DNA from: Lichenostomus cassidix
Lineage: Eukaryota > Chordata > Aves > Passeriformes > Meliphagidae
DNA length: 64,000 nt
Assembly: GCA_008360975.2 (NCBI GenBank)
Contig: CM039188.1
Location: 30,159,944 to 30,223,943, forward strand
Direction: 5' to 3'
In this document: positions 38,638 to 51,612 of the stretch, one piece after another
Layout: each line of letters opens with the position of its first letter
Numbering within the stretch: position 1 is the first letter of the stretch
Made by a program: the position numbers and the translations under genes
The notes under the pieces: generated by a model
What the model was told of the DNA's origin: nothing
What the model saw: the letters and a program-made list of their open reading frames with translations, nothing else
Database searches by the model: none

Positions 38638-41600
38638 TTAAAAAAGCTATTGAGAAAATATTTTCTAATTTAACACACCATATAAATGAAATGTCCGGGT
38701 TCTGAGCACAAAACTAAACAGAACTGAAGATGTCCTGAAATGATGAGGATACCAAAGGAAATCATTGCATGTGATGAGTCAGTTTTAAAGTAAAGACTAT
38801 AGTCTCAATAGCTCTTTTTCTTCTCCAGACAATCTGACTCACTCAGGCAGCAGCTAGGAAGCACATACCAGATTCTCCTCTGCTGTTTGCTTACAAATTA
38901 CATGAGGAGACATGTGGAGCTGCAGAAAGGAGAAGCAATGAGACAAATGGCCTGTGGGTCTGAAGAAATGCAGAGGGAAAATGGAAAAGAAAACTTGGCT
39001 AAGGAAAGCAGATGGGCAAACCAGCAAGTGTGCAAGATGAAAGAACCAAGACAAAAAGACAAGGCTAAAAATATCAGGATGGGGGAAAAAAGAGAAATAA
39101 TAACAAGAAAGAACAAATCCAGAACAAAACAGAGCTGAGACCCTTGAAGGGCTGGAAATGAAGAGGATCAGATCAAAGGAGAAGAGGCAGCAGGGAGGGA
39201 AAGCAGTAAGCAGAGCTGCAGGGAGGGCATGGAGGCTGAACACTCAGGAACTGATGAATGAGCTCAGGCAGAGCACACTGGATCCTAGAGCCTTTCTCTT
39301 CTGGAGCTGAAAACATGAATGAAAAATGGTTTTCTAAGGAATCTGACAGCTCAGTACATGAGTACATGAACTACCTGCCTTTCAGTGCCTTAGTTACCAT
39401 CAGTATTAATTGCCTAGTGTGGCTATGATACACAGAAAAGCAGGAATGCTGTGGGTGTTTCTCGTGATAAGTCATCTTCTCTACTAGACCCTAACAGTGA
39501 CATCAAGATACCTTTGATGGTAACTCTGGGTGTTGGAGAGTCCAGGGAATATTTGTATGCTGCTGGGGGGGCTTTTTAATAGCATTTAACTCCTTATTTA
39601 GCCTTTTATAGGATTTTCATTATAAAATGACTGTTTGTTTCTCTTTGAGTATTTATCTGCCTGTAGGTTGAGCTATGAACAGTTTTTGCAACTCCTTTTG
39701 AAATATTATGTGTTTAAAATGCTCCTGTACTGCAATTAAACTTTTATGATTCCAGGAAACCAACATAGACAAGACCCCATCCCTCCAAGATACTCCCTAG
39801 AAACCCTGTTTAAACTCTTCAAATAATCTGAACACTGCAATTTAGATTTCTCCCCTTCTCACATCAGTTCTGCACTGCAGTGAGAACTCCAGTATCTTCA
39901 CGTTTTAAAGACAGCATGAAAAGAAAATCTTTTCCATAGAAGTAAGTTCAGCAAGTATCACTACAGCTAAATTTCATCTTTAAACTTCCTTTTCGGTCCT
40001 GCCCTATTCATCTCCCACATCTCCATGATTTCTTTGGTGCTGCTGGCCCTGCTAACAGGCTTTTACTGTTCCCCTTCAGTTCCACTACCCTGTTACAAAA
40101 CTGAGGGAAAATATCACCTCCAGGGGCAGCTGCCAACAATTGAGCTCACAGCCAGTTATCCTCTCCAGCACTTCCCATTAGCAAGCCATGATGCTGCTTG
40201 TAGCCAACGAGGTCTACCTTCACTAATTTTCTTGTATTGTACCATATTTCTGTACAGGTCTCTGTTGTGGCTGTTTTATGATATTACAGTCCCTTTGATG
40301 GAGGTATCATGAAGTAGACTCCTGTAGCAAGAAAAAGACCTCTTCATGATGGAGTGATTAAAAGGTCATGATAAGAGAGCTATTCATTTAGTACAAGGGA
40401 GCACTTCGTGGTGATCTCAAAGGAGCTGTAACAAAGTGATGAATACCTCACACCAAACTCGTCTCCCCAGGAAACATCTAATCTGGTGCTATATTTGCAG
40501 ACAATAAATAGAATTATAAAGGCTAAATTTGTGCAGGTGGTTGACTGCCTTCACTGGAACATTAATTTATTGCCTAAGACCCCAGGCTAAACCTTTCATG
40601 CTCGAATACCCAAAAAGACTTGTCCTTACTTAAAAAGAACACAAAAATTGGATAATAAAGGGGCACATCTTAATATTTCTCTAAAAAGTGGACTCAACTA
40701 TTTGATCTGTTAGGTCTGTCACACTATCAGTGTTCCTCATAGCCTGGGATGGAAGCTTGGTTTAAAGAGTGATGTGCAACAAAGACAGCTTGAAACATTT
40801 CTCTAGGACAGTTACATAAAGGTCTAGTCTTTGCCACCTACTTCAAGGTATTTCAACTCTGTCTATGGATGGATTTTAAAAGATCTTTCATTCTATCTGT
40901 ACCAAAGTAACTGCTAACTCTCATTTACAGAAATTCACTTATCCAGCAGTCCTTTCAGCACTGTTGAGAGATGCCAACGCCAGCAGTTTTATCTGCTTTC
41001 CTGATTTTCTGTTGGCCTAGGCAGAGAAGAGGCAGTCAGACTTTTTGGGGACCAAGGAGCCAGGAATGGGGCAAAGCCTCTGCTGTGGGAAAGATGGGAT
41101 GGGATCCTCATGGATAACACAGATGGATGATACCCCTGCCACACAGTGGCTACAAGAAAAGGACTGTGAGACAGCATGGTTAAAATATTTGAAAAACACA
41201 CAGCCTGGTTTTGTCTTTGGACATTCGCTCTGGACCAAAGTTTGCAGCTACAGCATTAAGTATCACATAGAAGTAACAGTGCCAACCATCCCCACTGATA
41301 TCCACTTGCATGGTGTTTCAATTATGCTCTACAGTGGTGTTTTGAGTGAGAGAAAACTCTGCCTGAGCATTTTTAAGCAATGACCTGGGTCAGGCTGACC
41401 CTTTCCCTTCAGGGTAAGTAATTTTATACTGATGGAAAGACACAGGCTGTCCATGAAGGTACTTGTTCCTGCTTCAGTGAGAAGCAGCAATTCCAGATTC
41501 CAGTGATGAAGGAGCTAGCTTGATACTTCACTGCTTTACTTCTCTATTTTGTGAGGGGAAGTGACTCATAGAGTGGAGGTGGTTGAAGGGGGGGAGCGTT

Positions 41601-42495
41601 CTTTCCATTTTATTTTTTAAAAAATCTATGTTCATCCTTCTCTTTGTAGAATGTTCTTACAAAACATTTTTTCTATTTTAAAAGTAATTAACTACAACTT
41701 TTGTTCCTGATGTTGAACATTTCCCAGAGAACTATTTCCTGCTCTGATTGTACAGTCATAGAACCTATCAGAACACTTGGTAAACTGCATCAGATATTAG
41801 TTCTTATTAAAGAATGGCAAAACAGTTCCATCTTCACTACATCAAGTTAAGGACTCAGCTGGATTTGTTCTTTTAACACTGTGTGGGCTACAAGTCAATT
41901 TTCAAAACCTCCTGACAGGGCACTTGCACATTTTCCCCATTTCTATTGTGATCCCAAAACATTTGTGAGAAAGATAGTGATTTCAGTTACTAAAAAAAAG
42001 TTACATAAAAAGAATCTTTCGATGATTTTATCACATGAAACATTCATTTTGCAATATTTTTCTGGTCAGCAGGATTAATTTCAAATGCATTTATCATTGT
42101 ACCTACTGAGTTGAATATGGTCATGAATGTGATCTTCAGAAGGATGTTTTCCTTTTGCAAGACTCTGCCCTAGTGAATAAAACTTTTTTTTTTTTAAGCT
42201 CTGCCTATGAACTTCATGAAAGGAAAAGGCTCTTGACAGAAGAAATCATCTGTTAGGAAAATCCAGGTATTGATAAAAACAGATTACTGCCTAATCCTGT
42301 TGACTTCTCCCACCTCTGAAGTGAATGTATCTGAAGAAGTGGCTACAGGAAACTACATCTGTGATGAAAATCTTTTTATGGATCTCTGTAAACTTTGTTT
42401 AGTTCATTAATATGCAATTTGTATCCAGAAACAACTAAGCAGTCAATTTAAATATGCACTACTATTAATTTTATACACATGCTCACAGTATGTCG

Positions 42496-42584
42496 TATCT
42501 ATATCTATCTATATCTATATCTAATCTATATCTATCTACATATCTACATATATATATGTATATATATATATATGCGCGAAGCGC
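42496..42584. repeat. TATC/TA microsatellite capped by GCGAAGC hairpin
   Basis: An interrupted TATC/TATATC repeat (42496 to about 42545) passes into a TA repeat (to 42573) and ends in GCGCGAAGCGC (42574-42584). The last 11 bases fold as a four-pair stem with a GAA loop and contain GCGAAGC, a sequence known for forming an unusually stable DNA mini-hairpin. It sits in the giant upstream intron. Confidence 0.9.
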
Positions 42585-44919
42585 AAACTGGAGATGTTCA
42601 GTTATTTGCATCTGCATCTTCTCTGAATTCAGTAACAAAATTTCATGGTGCTCAGTGGTACAGAGCACAGACATCCTCACAAACATAAAGAGCCATTTCA
42701 GGCATCTGTTTCACATGCAGACTGCAGGTTTCCATTAAACAAATAAATGTTTCATAAGAGTCTGGGGAGTGACCTTAACTGTGCACCATTCCCATTCCAG
42801 CTGATATTAAATGAACACAGACATCTATGGATGACAGGCAAATGCTTTGGAATGACATTAAGTGTGACCCTAGCAGTTCATACTTGTTAAAAAGCTGATC
42901 TTTCTCATCTCATTTCGATATTAGGAATGATAATCAGTCAGAGCAATGCACCCCACAAGCACAGCACTACCAAGGCAATACAGGACACACACAGACCTCT
43001 GCAGCCTGCCACTGCCTCATACCTGGGTGCAAGTTATAAGATTAATTGCATATTCATTTAGTGGGTTAGGAATTTATAAGGGTCTATTAAGAACTTATTA
43101 GATATCACTTCTTTTTTCTCATGTAATTTTTTTTGTTCCAATTAGGTCAGTGGCACCTGACAGCTGAGGCACATGAATGCTGCTGAGCTCCTCTTTGCAG
43201 ACACTTCTCTATCAGTACTTCAGTAGTAAAGTTAATCAGGCAGCTAATGATCTGCTTTGGTCGAAGGAATTTTAACTCTCTCATCATCCATTCCCATTAT
43301 TAACTGAAGGAGCTTCCTGCAGAAGAAAGGAATGCTCTCTTTACACAGGCATGGCTCTGGTGGAGCTGATCTGACTGGACTCACACTTGGGGTCCTATCA
43401 CTACTTCTACCCAGGAAGACTTGAATTTTCCATGATTCCCAAGCAAACCCATTGCACTCCCATTTGCATTTCTGGCACAGCTCCTGGCTGAATGGATCTC
43501 CACTAGACCATCATTAGCTGTAACATGTAACACTAAAATTCCCCATCCTTCCCACTGCAGCTGATCTGAGCAGAGATCTTGAGCAACTCCCTGTCTGGTG
43601 ACTGCAGCTCAGAGATGAGATAAAGGCACTGCAATGCTTTGTACAGCAAGGCTGCATCCAGCAAGGTTATCTGTTCTGTTCCATGCTGGTAATAACACAT
43701 TCAATTCTTTAACATCCTCTCGAAGGTATTTATCACACAGCAAAGAGGTGCATTGTATTCCATAAATACCCAGTAGGCAATAAAGTGGTTTGAGAGGAGA
43801 CTGCTCTGTGCACAGTGTCTTAGCAACTTTAACTTTCTAACAATGACAAATTATTCTATTTCTAATTAAATGAGCATGCAATTAATTCTGAGTACTGAAT
43901 TGCTATTTGTAAACTGTCAAACACCCTTTTTCGAAAAATAAAAAAATGCCTGGAACTTGACATTCTTGAGTGGACTTTTCACGTGCAAATTCATTTAAAA
44001 TATTTTTGAGTAATAAAAATTAGAGCCACTTAAAACCAAATTATAATTCTATATTCTATCACTATAGCAAATGATCTAGTTTATTTTTCAGTAGGAAAGT
44101 CACTAATACATATAATAACCTTCATTATAGAATATTAGCCTTAAATTAAGTTTTCCACTTATATCTGAAGGCAAACAGTGCTTACTTCATGATCTTCTGA
44201 ATTATTTCTTTGGGCAATTTTCTTACACCTCCTATTTACCTGATTTTACCCATCATGTGGTTTTCCTGCTCGCTGTATCAGATTTGGCCTAATATGTATT
44301 TCTACACCATGAAAGAAGAGAGCTCAGTGTAATAGAAACAGGGATTTCTCCACCCTGCCTGGTAATGCAGAAGAGCTTATCAACATTCTGGTCATACTTA
44401 ATGCAACCTAAACAGGTTTTGCAATCAATAGGAAAAGGGAATTTGTTAAGTCTCAAAGATGTGCGTAAATAGACTTTCTCTGTTATTGGATTATCCTCTG
44501 CACTGAAACAGAGTGAGCAGGGGACTGCAATACTAAGCAGTGTGGGATTTAGTATCCAAAATATCAATGCCTGATGGAAAAAATGGGAGAAAAATCTGAC
44601 TGAGAACCAGCCATAATCTCACCTCAAGACATAGAGAAAATACTGGTTTAATCAGGTTACAAAAATGTCCAAATGTGGAAACTCTACAAACTTTCTATAA
44701 AAATTATTTTGGCTTTTAACTATTTTATGATTTAGAAATGTTACTCTCCATTCCAATCAAAATCTCTCTGGCTACAAATTAATCCCTTGCTGAGGCTAAG
44801 GAAACCCAATTCTTTCCTGACCTAGATAATCTTTTCAAGACTCCCCATGTCCTACAGAAAACACGTGCTTGAACACTGAAGTGTGATACTAATTTTTTAT
44901 TTTCTTTTTCGTAAAGAGT

Positions 44920-46000
44920 AGGACATTACTTCAGCGTTCAGTTTGTTCCCTAACCCACATCCCTACATATTTTTATATAATACTGACTATAATACACTGC
45001 CTATTATGTATTTGTTTACTAGATTTAGTCCCTAGTAAGAGCTTGCAATTGTGTCTATTGAATTGAAACCTGCATATACAAATCATTTCTCCAATTTTTT
45101 TCATAAGCTTTTGATTCTAATTGTGTTCCTGAGGCTGCTGGTAACCCAGTTTGATATTATCTGATAATTTAAATAAATGTATTCCCTGTTCTATTATTCA
45201 AATTATCAAAATGCTGAATATTACTGGTCTCTGGCCAGAGCCCTGTGAGATATAAATCCATCTTTTTTGACACTGAACCATTTATTTGCCAGCATTCACT
45301 CCAAGCTCAGAACTGCAATCTACTCCTAATTATGGTGATCCCATTTAGACCACATTTCCTCATCTCCCTGGTGACAACACCATGGCCACTCACTCCTTAT
45401 CTACTCACCAGGCTTTCTGTACAGTTGCAGAGAAATTAAACTGATTTGTTCCAATTTGAACTTTTCAGATGGATCTTGGCAGTTACCTGCTCTTTGTTAA
45501 GTTCTAGGTATTTTCAAGCAGTTTAACTCCTCTTGAAAAAATCCATCTCACTCCATCTCTCTGTCAAAATTTCTAAGAAACTCCTATTTTCTCTCTTTTG
45601 GGGGAAAACCACTCTGTCTTTTCCAGATTTACGGATCTTGCCTATCTTCCCTGTGTCTTCAGAGATTAAAAATCGTCACAATTACTTTACCTCAGCTACT
45701 GCCCTACAGCAATTTTTATCAGGGCCAGGAGGGCAATTCTAATCTTTTCTTTCCCTATCTTAATCTAAGCATTTGTTAGGTTAACCAGGTCACAGCTAAC
45801 CTTGCTTTTGAACACTGGGGCACAAGAGACAACACTTTAACCTTCACTGCTATAAGCAGCTCCTCCTCTCTGCAACAGACAGATTGATTTTTCCCTCATT
45901 TTTCTTTCCTTGTTGGAACAATTTCTAAGGACTCTTTACCTTCACTCAGTCCTCTATCCAGGTGTTTAGTCCTGCATCCCAGCCATGCCATAACCACACT
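44920..46000 (-). mobile_element. Ancient CR1-like LINE remnant, reverse-transcriptase region, antisense
   Basis: Read on the plus strand, this is the complement of a CR1-type ORF2. Ordered blocks that I recognise from turtle and crocodile CR1 copies include CATTTCTCCAATTTTTTT, TTTTGATTCTAATTGTGTTC and CAGTTTGATATTATCTGATA (45080-45170). Next come TCCCTGTTCTATTATTCAAAT and GAGCCCTGTGAGAT (45182-45250), AGAAATTAAACTGATTTGTT and TTGTTAAGTTCTAGGT (45430-45515), and the region around 45640-45760. The order is kept over about 1.1 kb, but many stops and indels break the frame. The edges are uncertain. It is far more diverged than avian CR1 copies, which implies an old insertion. Assignment is from memory of the family. 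Confidence 0.7.
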
Positions 46001-46250
46001 GACAGAAAACCCAAGTGAACAGCAAATCCCTTCTTGTTGTTGCTCCTTTTCATGCTTTCACACCCCTGGCTGTGGGATTTGACTGATTTTCCTCTGTTTG
46101 CTCCCATTATTCTCTTTCTGTACAAAGTTCAGCATGAGTCATCTGGTTTTTTGGGTCATATATTTACTCCAGACTTTCAGGCAGGCCCATGCAAGAGCAA
46201 ACAAAGGAGATGATACATGAAAGCAGGTAATTTTCATATTTCCAGCTACT

Positions 46251-46330
46251 GGAAGGAAGGAAGGAAGGAAGGAAGGAAGGAAGGAAGGAAGGAAGGAAGG
46301 AAGGAAGGAAGGAAGGAAGGAAGGAAGGAA
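46251..46330. repeat. (GGAA)20 microsatellite
   Basis: Exactly 80 bp of uninterrupted GGAA, 20 perfect units, polypurine on the plus strand and TTCC on the DPP10 sense strand. GGAA is the ETS-factor core, and such polypurine tracts can form triplex DNA; both are general knowledge, with no sign of use here. Perfection implies a young or currently variable array. Confidence 0.98.
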
Positions 46331-47980
46331 AAAGGACAAGGGGAGAAAAGAATAAGCTATTGCTCTGTGTGAGCTGTGCTGCAGGTTCTGTGGCTCAGCC
46401 AAGCACCTGTGCATCAAGATTCATATGGACATTACCGAAGTTAACTGCACCATGAGGTTGATTTTTTAATTAATTTCCACTGGAATCCCATGTGAATGCA
46501 GGCTGTCTTTCTCAGAACCATTTTTAAGAGGCAGATGTGAACAGAACTCAGGTTTGTAAAGTGGATCATAGGCACTACAACCCAATATTGCAGCCCTGGG
46601 GGAAAAAGAATCACTGGTAGAAACTCAGTTATTGACTACTCCTAGAGGTGTCCTTTCAGCATTAAAATTCCTCACACATAGAAAAGAAAAAAAAAATCGC
46701 AGTTTTGAAACAGGTGCTAAATTGCATTGCTGTCACACATAAAAGGCATCTGATACCCCCAAGAGCTGAACTCTTGGCTCTGCTGAGCATCCTCAGCCCA
46801 CAATTCCCTGCTCCTCCCTGTGCCATGCCCCAGCAGTCACCCTGCCCTCCCAAATCTGCTCCAGAAGGCACAACCCTGGCTGTGCAGGGAGGGAGGTTTT
46901 CTCCCCTCCTCCAGAAAATATTCTCTCCCTTGACAGTCCCTACCAGAGAAGAAATTAGCCCTTGAAGAGGCATTTTTTGGCACGATGAATAACACAGTGT
47001 TGTATCTCACTGTTAATCAAGCCTGAGCAACCTTAATATGTCAATGCTTTGTGCAGCTCTGACCCTCACAGCTCTGCTTCTGAAGGTTTGCTCCTGCTGG
47101 TTTTGAAGTGTGGCAAGTAATGCGAGGAAAAAAACACCTCGCAGACCTTTTTGGATAGAGATATTCTGTCTTGTATAAAATGTAATGAAGTCAGATTTAA
47201 ATACATATAACCTTGGGGTTATACAGTCTGAGTTCCTCTAAATGTGCTGTACTCTGATAATACCTGACATTTAGAGAAGCATATCCCACAGTTATGCAAT
47301 AAAGTTGATAACTTTCCAGAATTAAATCCACTCAAAGTGTGAATTCTGTAGAAAGAGCTGAAAGAAAAGTGGAAAAAAATCATCTAATAACAGGATAAAG
47401 TCTATGGATTTTCCCATATTTAATTTTTTTTCTTTACACTGAGACAAGAAAAAAAATCTGCATTTGATTTCAAATTAAAAAACCTTCAAACTTAAAAAGT
47501 AAAGTAGAGCCAAGCAGGTTGGCTACTTATTCCTCATTATGAGGGAACAACCTCATTTCAAACACACATAAATATTTTACAGAGGTGTAGAAGTTGCTTT
47601 ATAGAATATTTGCCTGCAGCTACAGTTTGCTGGTACCTTTTGAAACTCTGCTTTACATGCTTAGGACTGCAGACCTTGAACCATTAGTATTTTCAGTGAC
47701 CTTTTTTTCAGTATGGAGCCTTCCAGCAAAGCTCACAGAATTTGCTTTTCCTCATTATGGAAGAAAAGCAGTTCTGCCAATTCTGAGAACAAATCCAGGG
47801 AACTCTTGCTGCAGCAGAGGAGGAGAACAGCCTGTGGCACAGCAGTGAGAGACTTCTCAAAGCAGCAGCAGCAGCTCTGGCTCCTTGGGTTACCTCAGTC
47901 CCTGTTAAAAGGCTGCACACGTCTGGCTCTGAGCCACAAAATGAGATTTCAAATTTGCCTGGGTTGGAGTGAGAAAATCA

Positions 47981-48020
47981 TCCTTTTTTTTTTTTTTTCC
48001 TTTTTTTTTTCTTTTTTCCC
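47981..48020. repeat. Pyrimidine tract of three T-runs
   Basis: T-runs of 15, 12 and 6, separated by CC and C, in a 40-bp pyrimidine-only stretch. Low complexity; open frames over it are chance. Confidence 0.85.
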
Positions 48021-48974
48021 CACTGAGGAGAAAAAGAGCTGTGTTTAAGAATCCTCTTCTCAAGGCCAGGGCAATGCATGGGGAGGAGAGCTCCCTACAT
48101 ACATGTCTGCATACATTCATCACACGTTCTGCATTCCTTCACTGGGTGCAACCTGCTCCAAACTGGTGAGACTTCTTTCCCTGCAGTGATTTAATTCCTT
48201 TTAAAAGCTTCCTTTGTATTTTGGGCACATCTGACAATAATGATGTAAAAAGTTATAAAAAAGAGAAGCAGGAAAACCGAATATGCGTCCATGTATATTT
48301 AATGTTCCATCTTCTCAGAGTGAAACATTAGCAAACGCAGAGAAATTGAAATTGAAGCTTCATCCCTGATGGTACCACACTCACTAAACCAACCATTATA
48401 TAAAACACTCTCTGCAAATTCCTATTATCTTAGGAAATCAAAGAGAAAGATGGGGAATTGCCATGGGTATCACAGTCATGCAGGATATACTCCATTCTGC
48501 AGAAAATGAAAGGAAAACGTAAAAACCACAAATGTCACTCTGTGTTTTAAAGCATTACCATTATAACAGTGCCTAAGATGATTCTCTGCCTCTGTTGTGA
48601 AATGAAATACCTCAACTATAATAATGACTTCATGTAAAAGAAGAGAATTACAGTTTTCCTAGGAATCTATTGTCAGTATGGCCTGACTCTTCCCTGGAGC
48701 AGGAATGGGGAGAAGCAGCAGCACAGAGCTGAGACATCCTGTGCTTCCCCAGCTGCACTGCTTTGCTCATCCCACAGCTGCACAGCACCTGGGCAAAGCT
48801 TTTCCATGGCACAGCTGCCATTGGATAGGAACCTGGGCTGCAGTTCCTTGGAAAAATGTTTGCCTTTTGTGTTTTTTGAGAGCTGCCCAGAGATATTTTT
48901 TTTTTTTGTTCAAATATTTACTAATCATTGATACATAAATGTCAATACCAACGTGGTCATGGCAATTATTTCAG

Positions 48975-49048
48975 TGATCTGGATTAATCTGAAAATTAGG
49001 AAAATGTTGGTTGATCTGGATTAATCTGAAAATTAGGAAAATGTTGGT
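48975..49048. repeat. Perfect two-copy 37-bp tandem duplication
   Basis: Units 48975-49011 and 49012-49048 are identical and directly adjacent, each starting TGATCTGGATTAATCTGAAA and ending AAAATGTTGGT. No divergence between copies means a recent duplication or an assembly artefact. Confidence 0.95.
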
Positions 49049-50103
49049 AAATGTTACAATTAAATACTTCCTTTCTTCTTTTTTCAGTAGTACTACAAAA
49101 CTTATTGTGCTCTCATGCGTGACGGAAACCCTGGATGATTCACTTTCATAATCTACCAGAACATGTAAAGAAAAGAAAAGAATTCAAAATCCCTCATTTT
49201 ATATTACAAATTATTTGCCTATATTTAAAACATTTTTATAAAGCAGTACTATATTTTTATCATTCTTTCCTCCACTTTTTAAATGCTCGTTTTATGTAAC
49301 TTTTACATTTATTTGTGGTTACTATGACACACAGGGTGTGATTCTGGCACTGCTTCATTATCTGAAATAAATCTGAAGATGACTGAAGCATGTAGAAACT
49401 AAAATACATTCATAATATATTCTGATCACATTGTAAGTAAGGGCTGGATTACTAAAAGCACTCCCTCCTAAAAAATGAGCATAAAATGCTCATTCAGATG
49501 TGGTATCAGCCTTTATTTAATCTCTGACAAAAGAGAATGTAAATTATTAAACACTGAAGCAATACCCCTCAAAATTTTCTTGCTACATTTTCAACCAACA
49601 TTTCCCATCTTCCATTTATTCTGCTACAAATTCAGGTTATGGCAGCCTTATTCATATTTAATAGTCTCTTAATTAACTACTAATGCTGCTTACTTAGCTG
49701 GCATTACCAGAGAATAAACACACTCCTCGAGATGTACAGAATGGGGAAGTAGCCCTGGACATTCACAGGACACATTTTCCCTCCCAAGTTATTTCTTTAG
49801 TGAGTTACAATGCTATTTTTTACAGAGCAGTGCCCTCCTGTATTCCTGAAAGCCACTTGAAATGTTTTAGTTAGCATGTGAGCAGAATTTAAGGATCAGA
49901 GGTCATGATAAGCTATACAAACTGATTATTTGTGATCTCAAGTCATACTACTAAGGAGATAGAAAACAGAGGTTTTTCACAGGCAGTGAATAGAATTGGA
50001 AAAAAAATAACTATTTTCTGGTATTTTTGAAGACTAAATAGAGCTTGGAAGTCAGAGTTTCTTTACCAGGTCTGAATACAGAGAACAATATTACTTTTCT
50101 ATT

Positions 50104-50430
50104 GTTAAGGTCAGAAGTGACCTTTATAATCATCTATTCTGAGCTCTTGCCAACCTCATGGCAATGACAGATGTTACTCCACAATCATGCCCCATAATTT
50201 GTGTATGATTCTGAACACCCCTTCAAGAAAACCATCAAGTCACTGTCAAAACCCAGAACCTGCCCATCTTCATCCTACAGCCAGAGCCACAGCATCAGTG
50301 AATCCTGTGTTGTTTAGGTAATCCCTAAAATGAGAATATATGTTCACATCTGTTTGGAAAAATCATCCCTGGGATTTCCTTTCCTCTGAGTTAAAATCCT
50401 TTCCTCCTGATCTGATTAGGCTCTACTAAT
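50104..50430 (-). mobile_element. Ancient CR1 LINE 3' end, antisense
   Basis: The plus strand begins TTAAGGTCAGAAGTGACCTT and TAATCATCTATTCTGAGCTC, then ATAATTTGTGTATGA and TCAAGAAAACCATCAAGTC. This order is that of the reverse-complemented 3' end of the old CR1 subfamilies common in turtles and crocodiles (family form from memory: CCAGAAGGGACCATTATGATCATC). It differs from the usual avian CR1 3' end and is heavily decayed. The right edge is uncertain. It could be the end of the same wave of elements as the remnant at 44.9-46.0 kb, but not the same copy. Confidence 0.7.
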
Positions 50431-51416
50431 ATATAAACACATGCTGCTAATTGTGAGAGTAAGTAGGACTTTTACAAACTAAATTATGCCCATTTTTAAT
50501 CACTCATTAACACCCTTTTTGGTAACACTCAAGTGATATTACCAGCTGAGGAGGAAATTTGTACTTGTGAATGTCTTCATAACTTTACATTTCTGGAATG
50601 AAAGAGCTGCTTCATTGGGCTATTTGACACAAAATTATCTCTGGTGGAGGGGTGGAAATATTTCAATTCTTCCTTCTTTGCTCCCTGAAACCAAGCCCAC
50701 AAAAGTGGGACAAAGGCACTTTCTCCCTGCCCTAACCTTCTGACCCCAGGAGCTGGTCCTATATTTATCCTGACAAACCCTCTTGGCTCACTAAAATTTG
50801 CTCGCCTGACCTCAGTTTAAACAAGTGAGGATCATTGTTTTTTCTTAAATTTCTAATTATTTTTTCCCCTGCTTTTAATTTAGTTCCCATTACAAGAATA
50901 TTGTGAGACATCAGTGTTCTCACACGAACTGTGAGTTGCTCAACACTTCCAGGATCTTTCTTTGAGTAAGTCTGGCTTTCCATCTCATTTATTTAACCTC
51001 ATTTTAACCCCAATTCTCATTCTATTAGTTGCAGAAGAACTTCTTTAGAACCCCAAGGCTGTTTCAGAAAACAGAGTGAAGATTGCTAACTGAAGAAGAG
51101 ATAAAAATTAAAGTCACCATTTTAAAGCAGAAAGTCAGTGTCCCAAAATAGCATCTTCTTAATATATTAAAATTTACTGTCAAACTTATATAGGTCTCTT
51201 GGGCTAATAACTAACTTTGAAAATGAAATTAAATTTATTTTTGTAATTTAGAGCATCAACTACTCCCCTTTTAATCTATATGCACCAGCACTGAGGAGAA
51301 TATTGAGACTGAATTACACATCTTTGCTGTGCCAGTGGATACAGCAACAGTTAGCTAATTGCCAATTTGCCATCTTTTACTCTAAGGAAAGCAAAGAAAT
51401 TACAGGATCACCAAAT

Positions 51417-51612
51417 CATTGAGGCTGAAAAGAGCTCCAGGATCACCAAGTCCAGCCCTTAACTTGGGGCTGCCAAGGCCATGAGGAGAAGCCAATTCCC
51501 CTGCTTGGGCACTGCAGGAAGGGCATGACCCACATCCAGGGACTGATGCTCTCAGCAAGAACAGACCTCTGCCAAAGCCATCCTTGGCATGACAATTCCC
51601 TGCTTAAGATAG
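51417..51612 (-). mobile_element. Avian-type CR1 LINE 3' end, antisense, decayed
   Basis: The plus strand reads AATCATTGAGGCTGAAAAGA, GCTCCAGGATCACCAAGTCC and AGCCCTTAAC, followed by blocks like GCACTGCAGGAAGGGC and CATCCTTGGCATGACAATTC. This is the reverse complement of a CR1 3' region, whose avian form is recalled as ATTGAGGTTGGAAAAGACCTCCAAGATCA... The middle is shortened. No intact frame survives. It differs in type from the older remnant 1 kb to the left. Confidence 0.65.

Noticed and set aside
38854..39243. 129-codon minus-strand frame and an overlapping 83-codon plus-strand frame
   Set aside because: The region is a long purine-rich tract, so stops are rare on both strands; the peptides are Phe/Ser/Leu-rich or Lys/Glu-rich low complexity.
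42479..42738. Tyr/Ile-rich frames on both strands
   Set aside because: Translation of the TATC/TA microsatellite.
46139..46417. 92-codon minus-strand frame rich in LPSFLPSF repeats
   Set aside because: It is simply the translation of the TTCC microsatellite.
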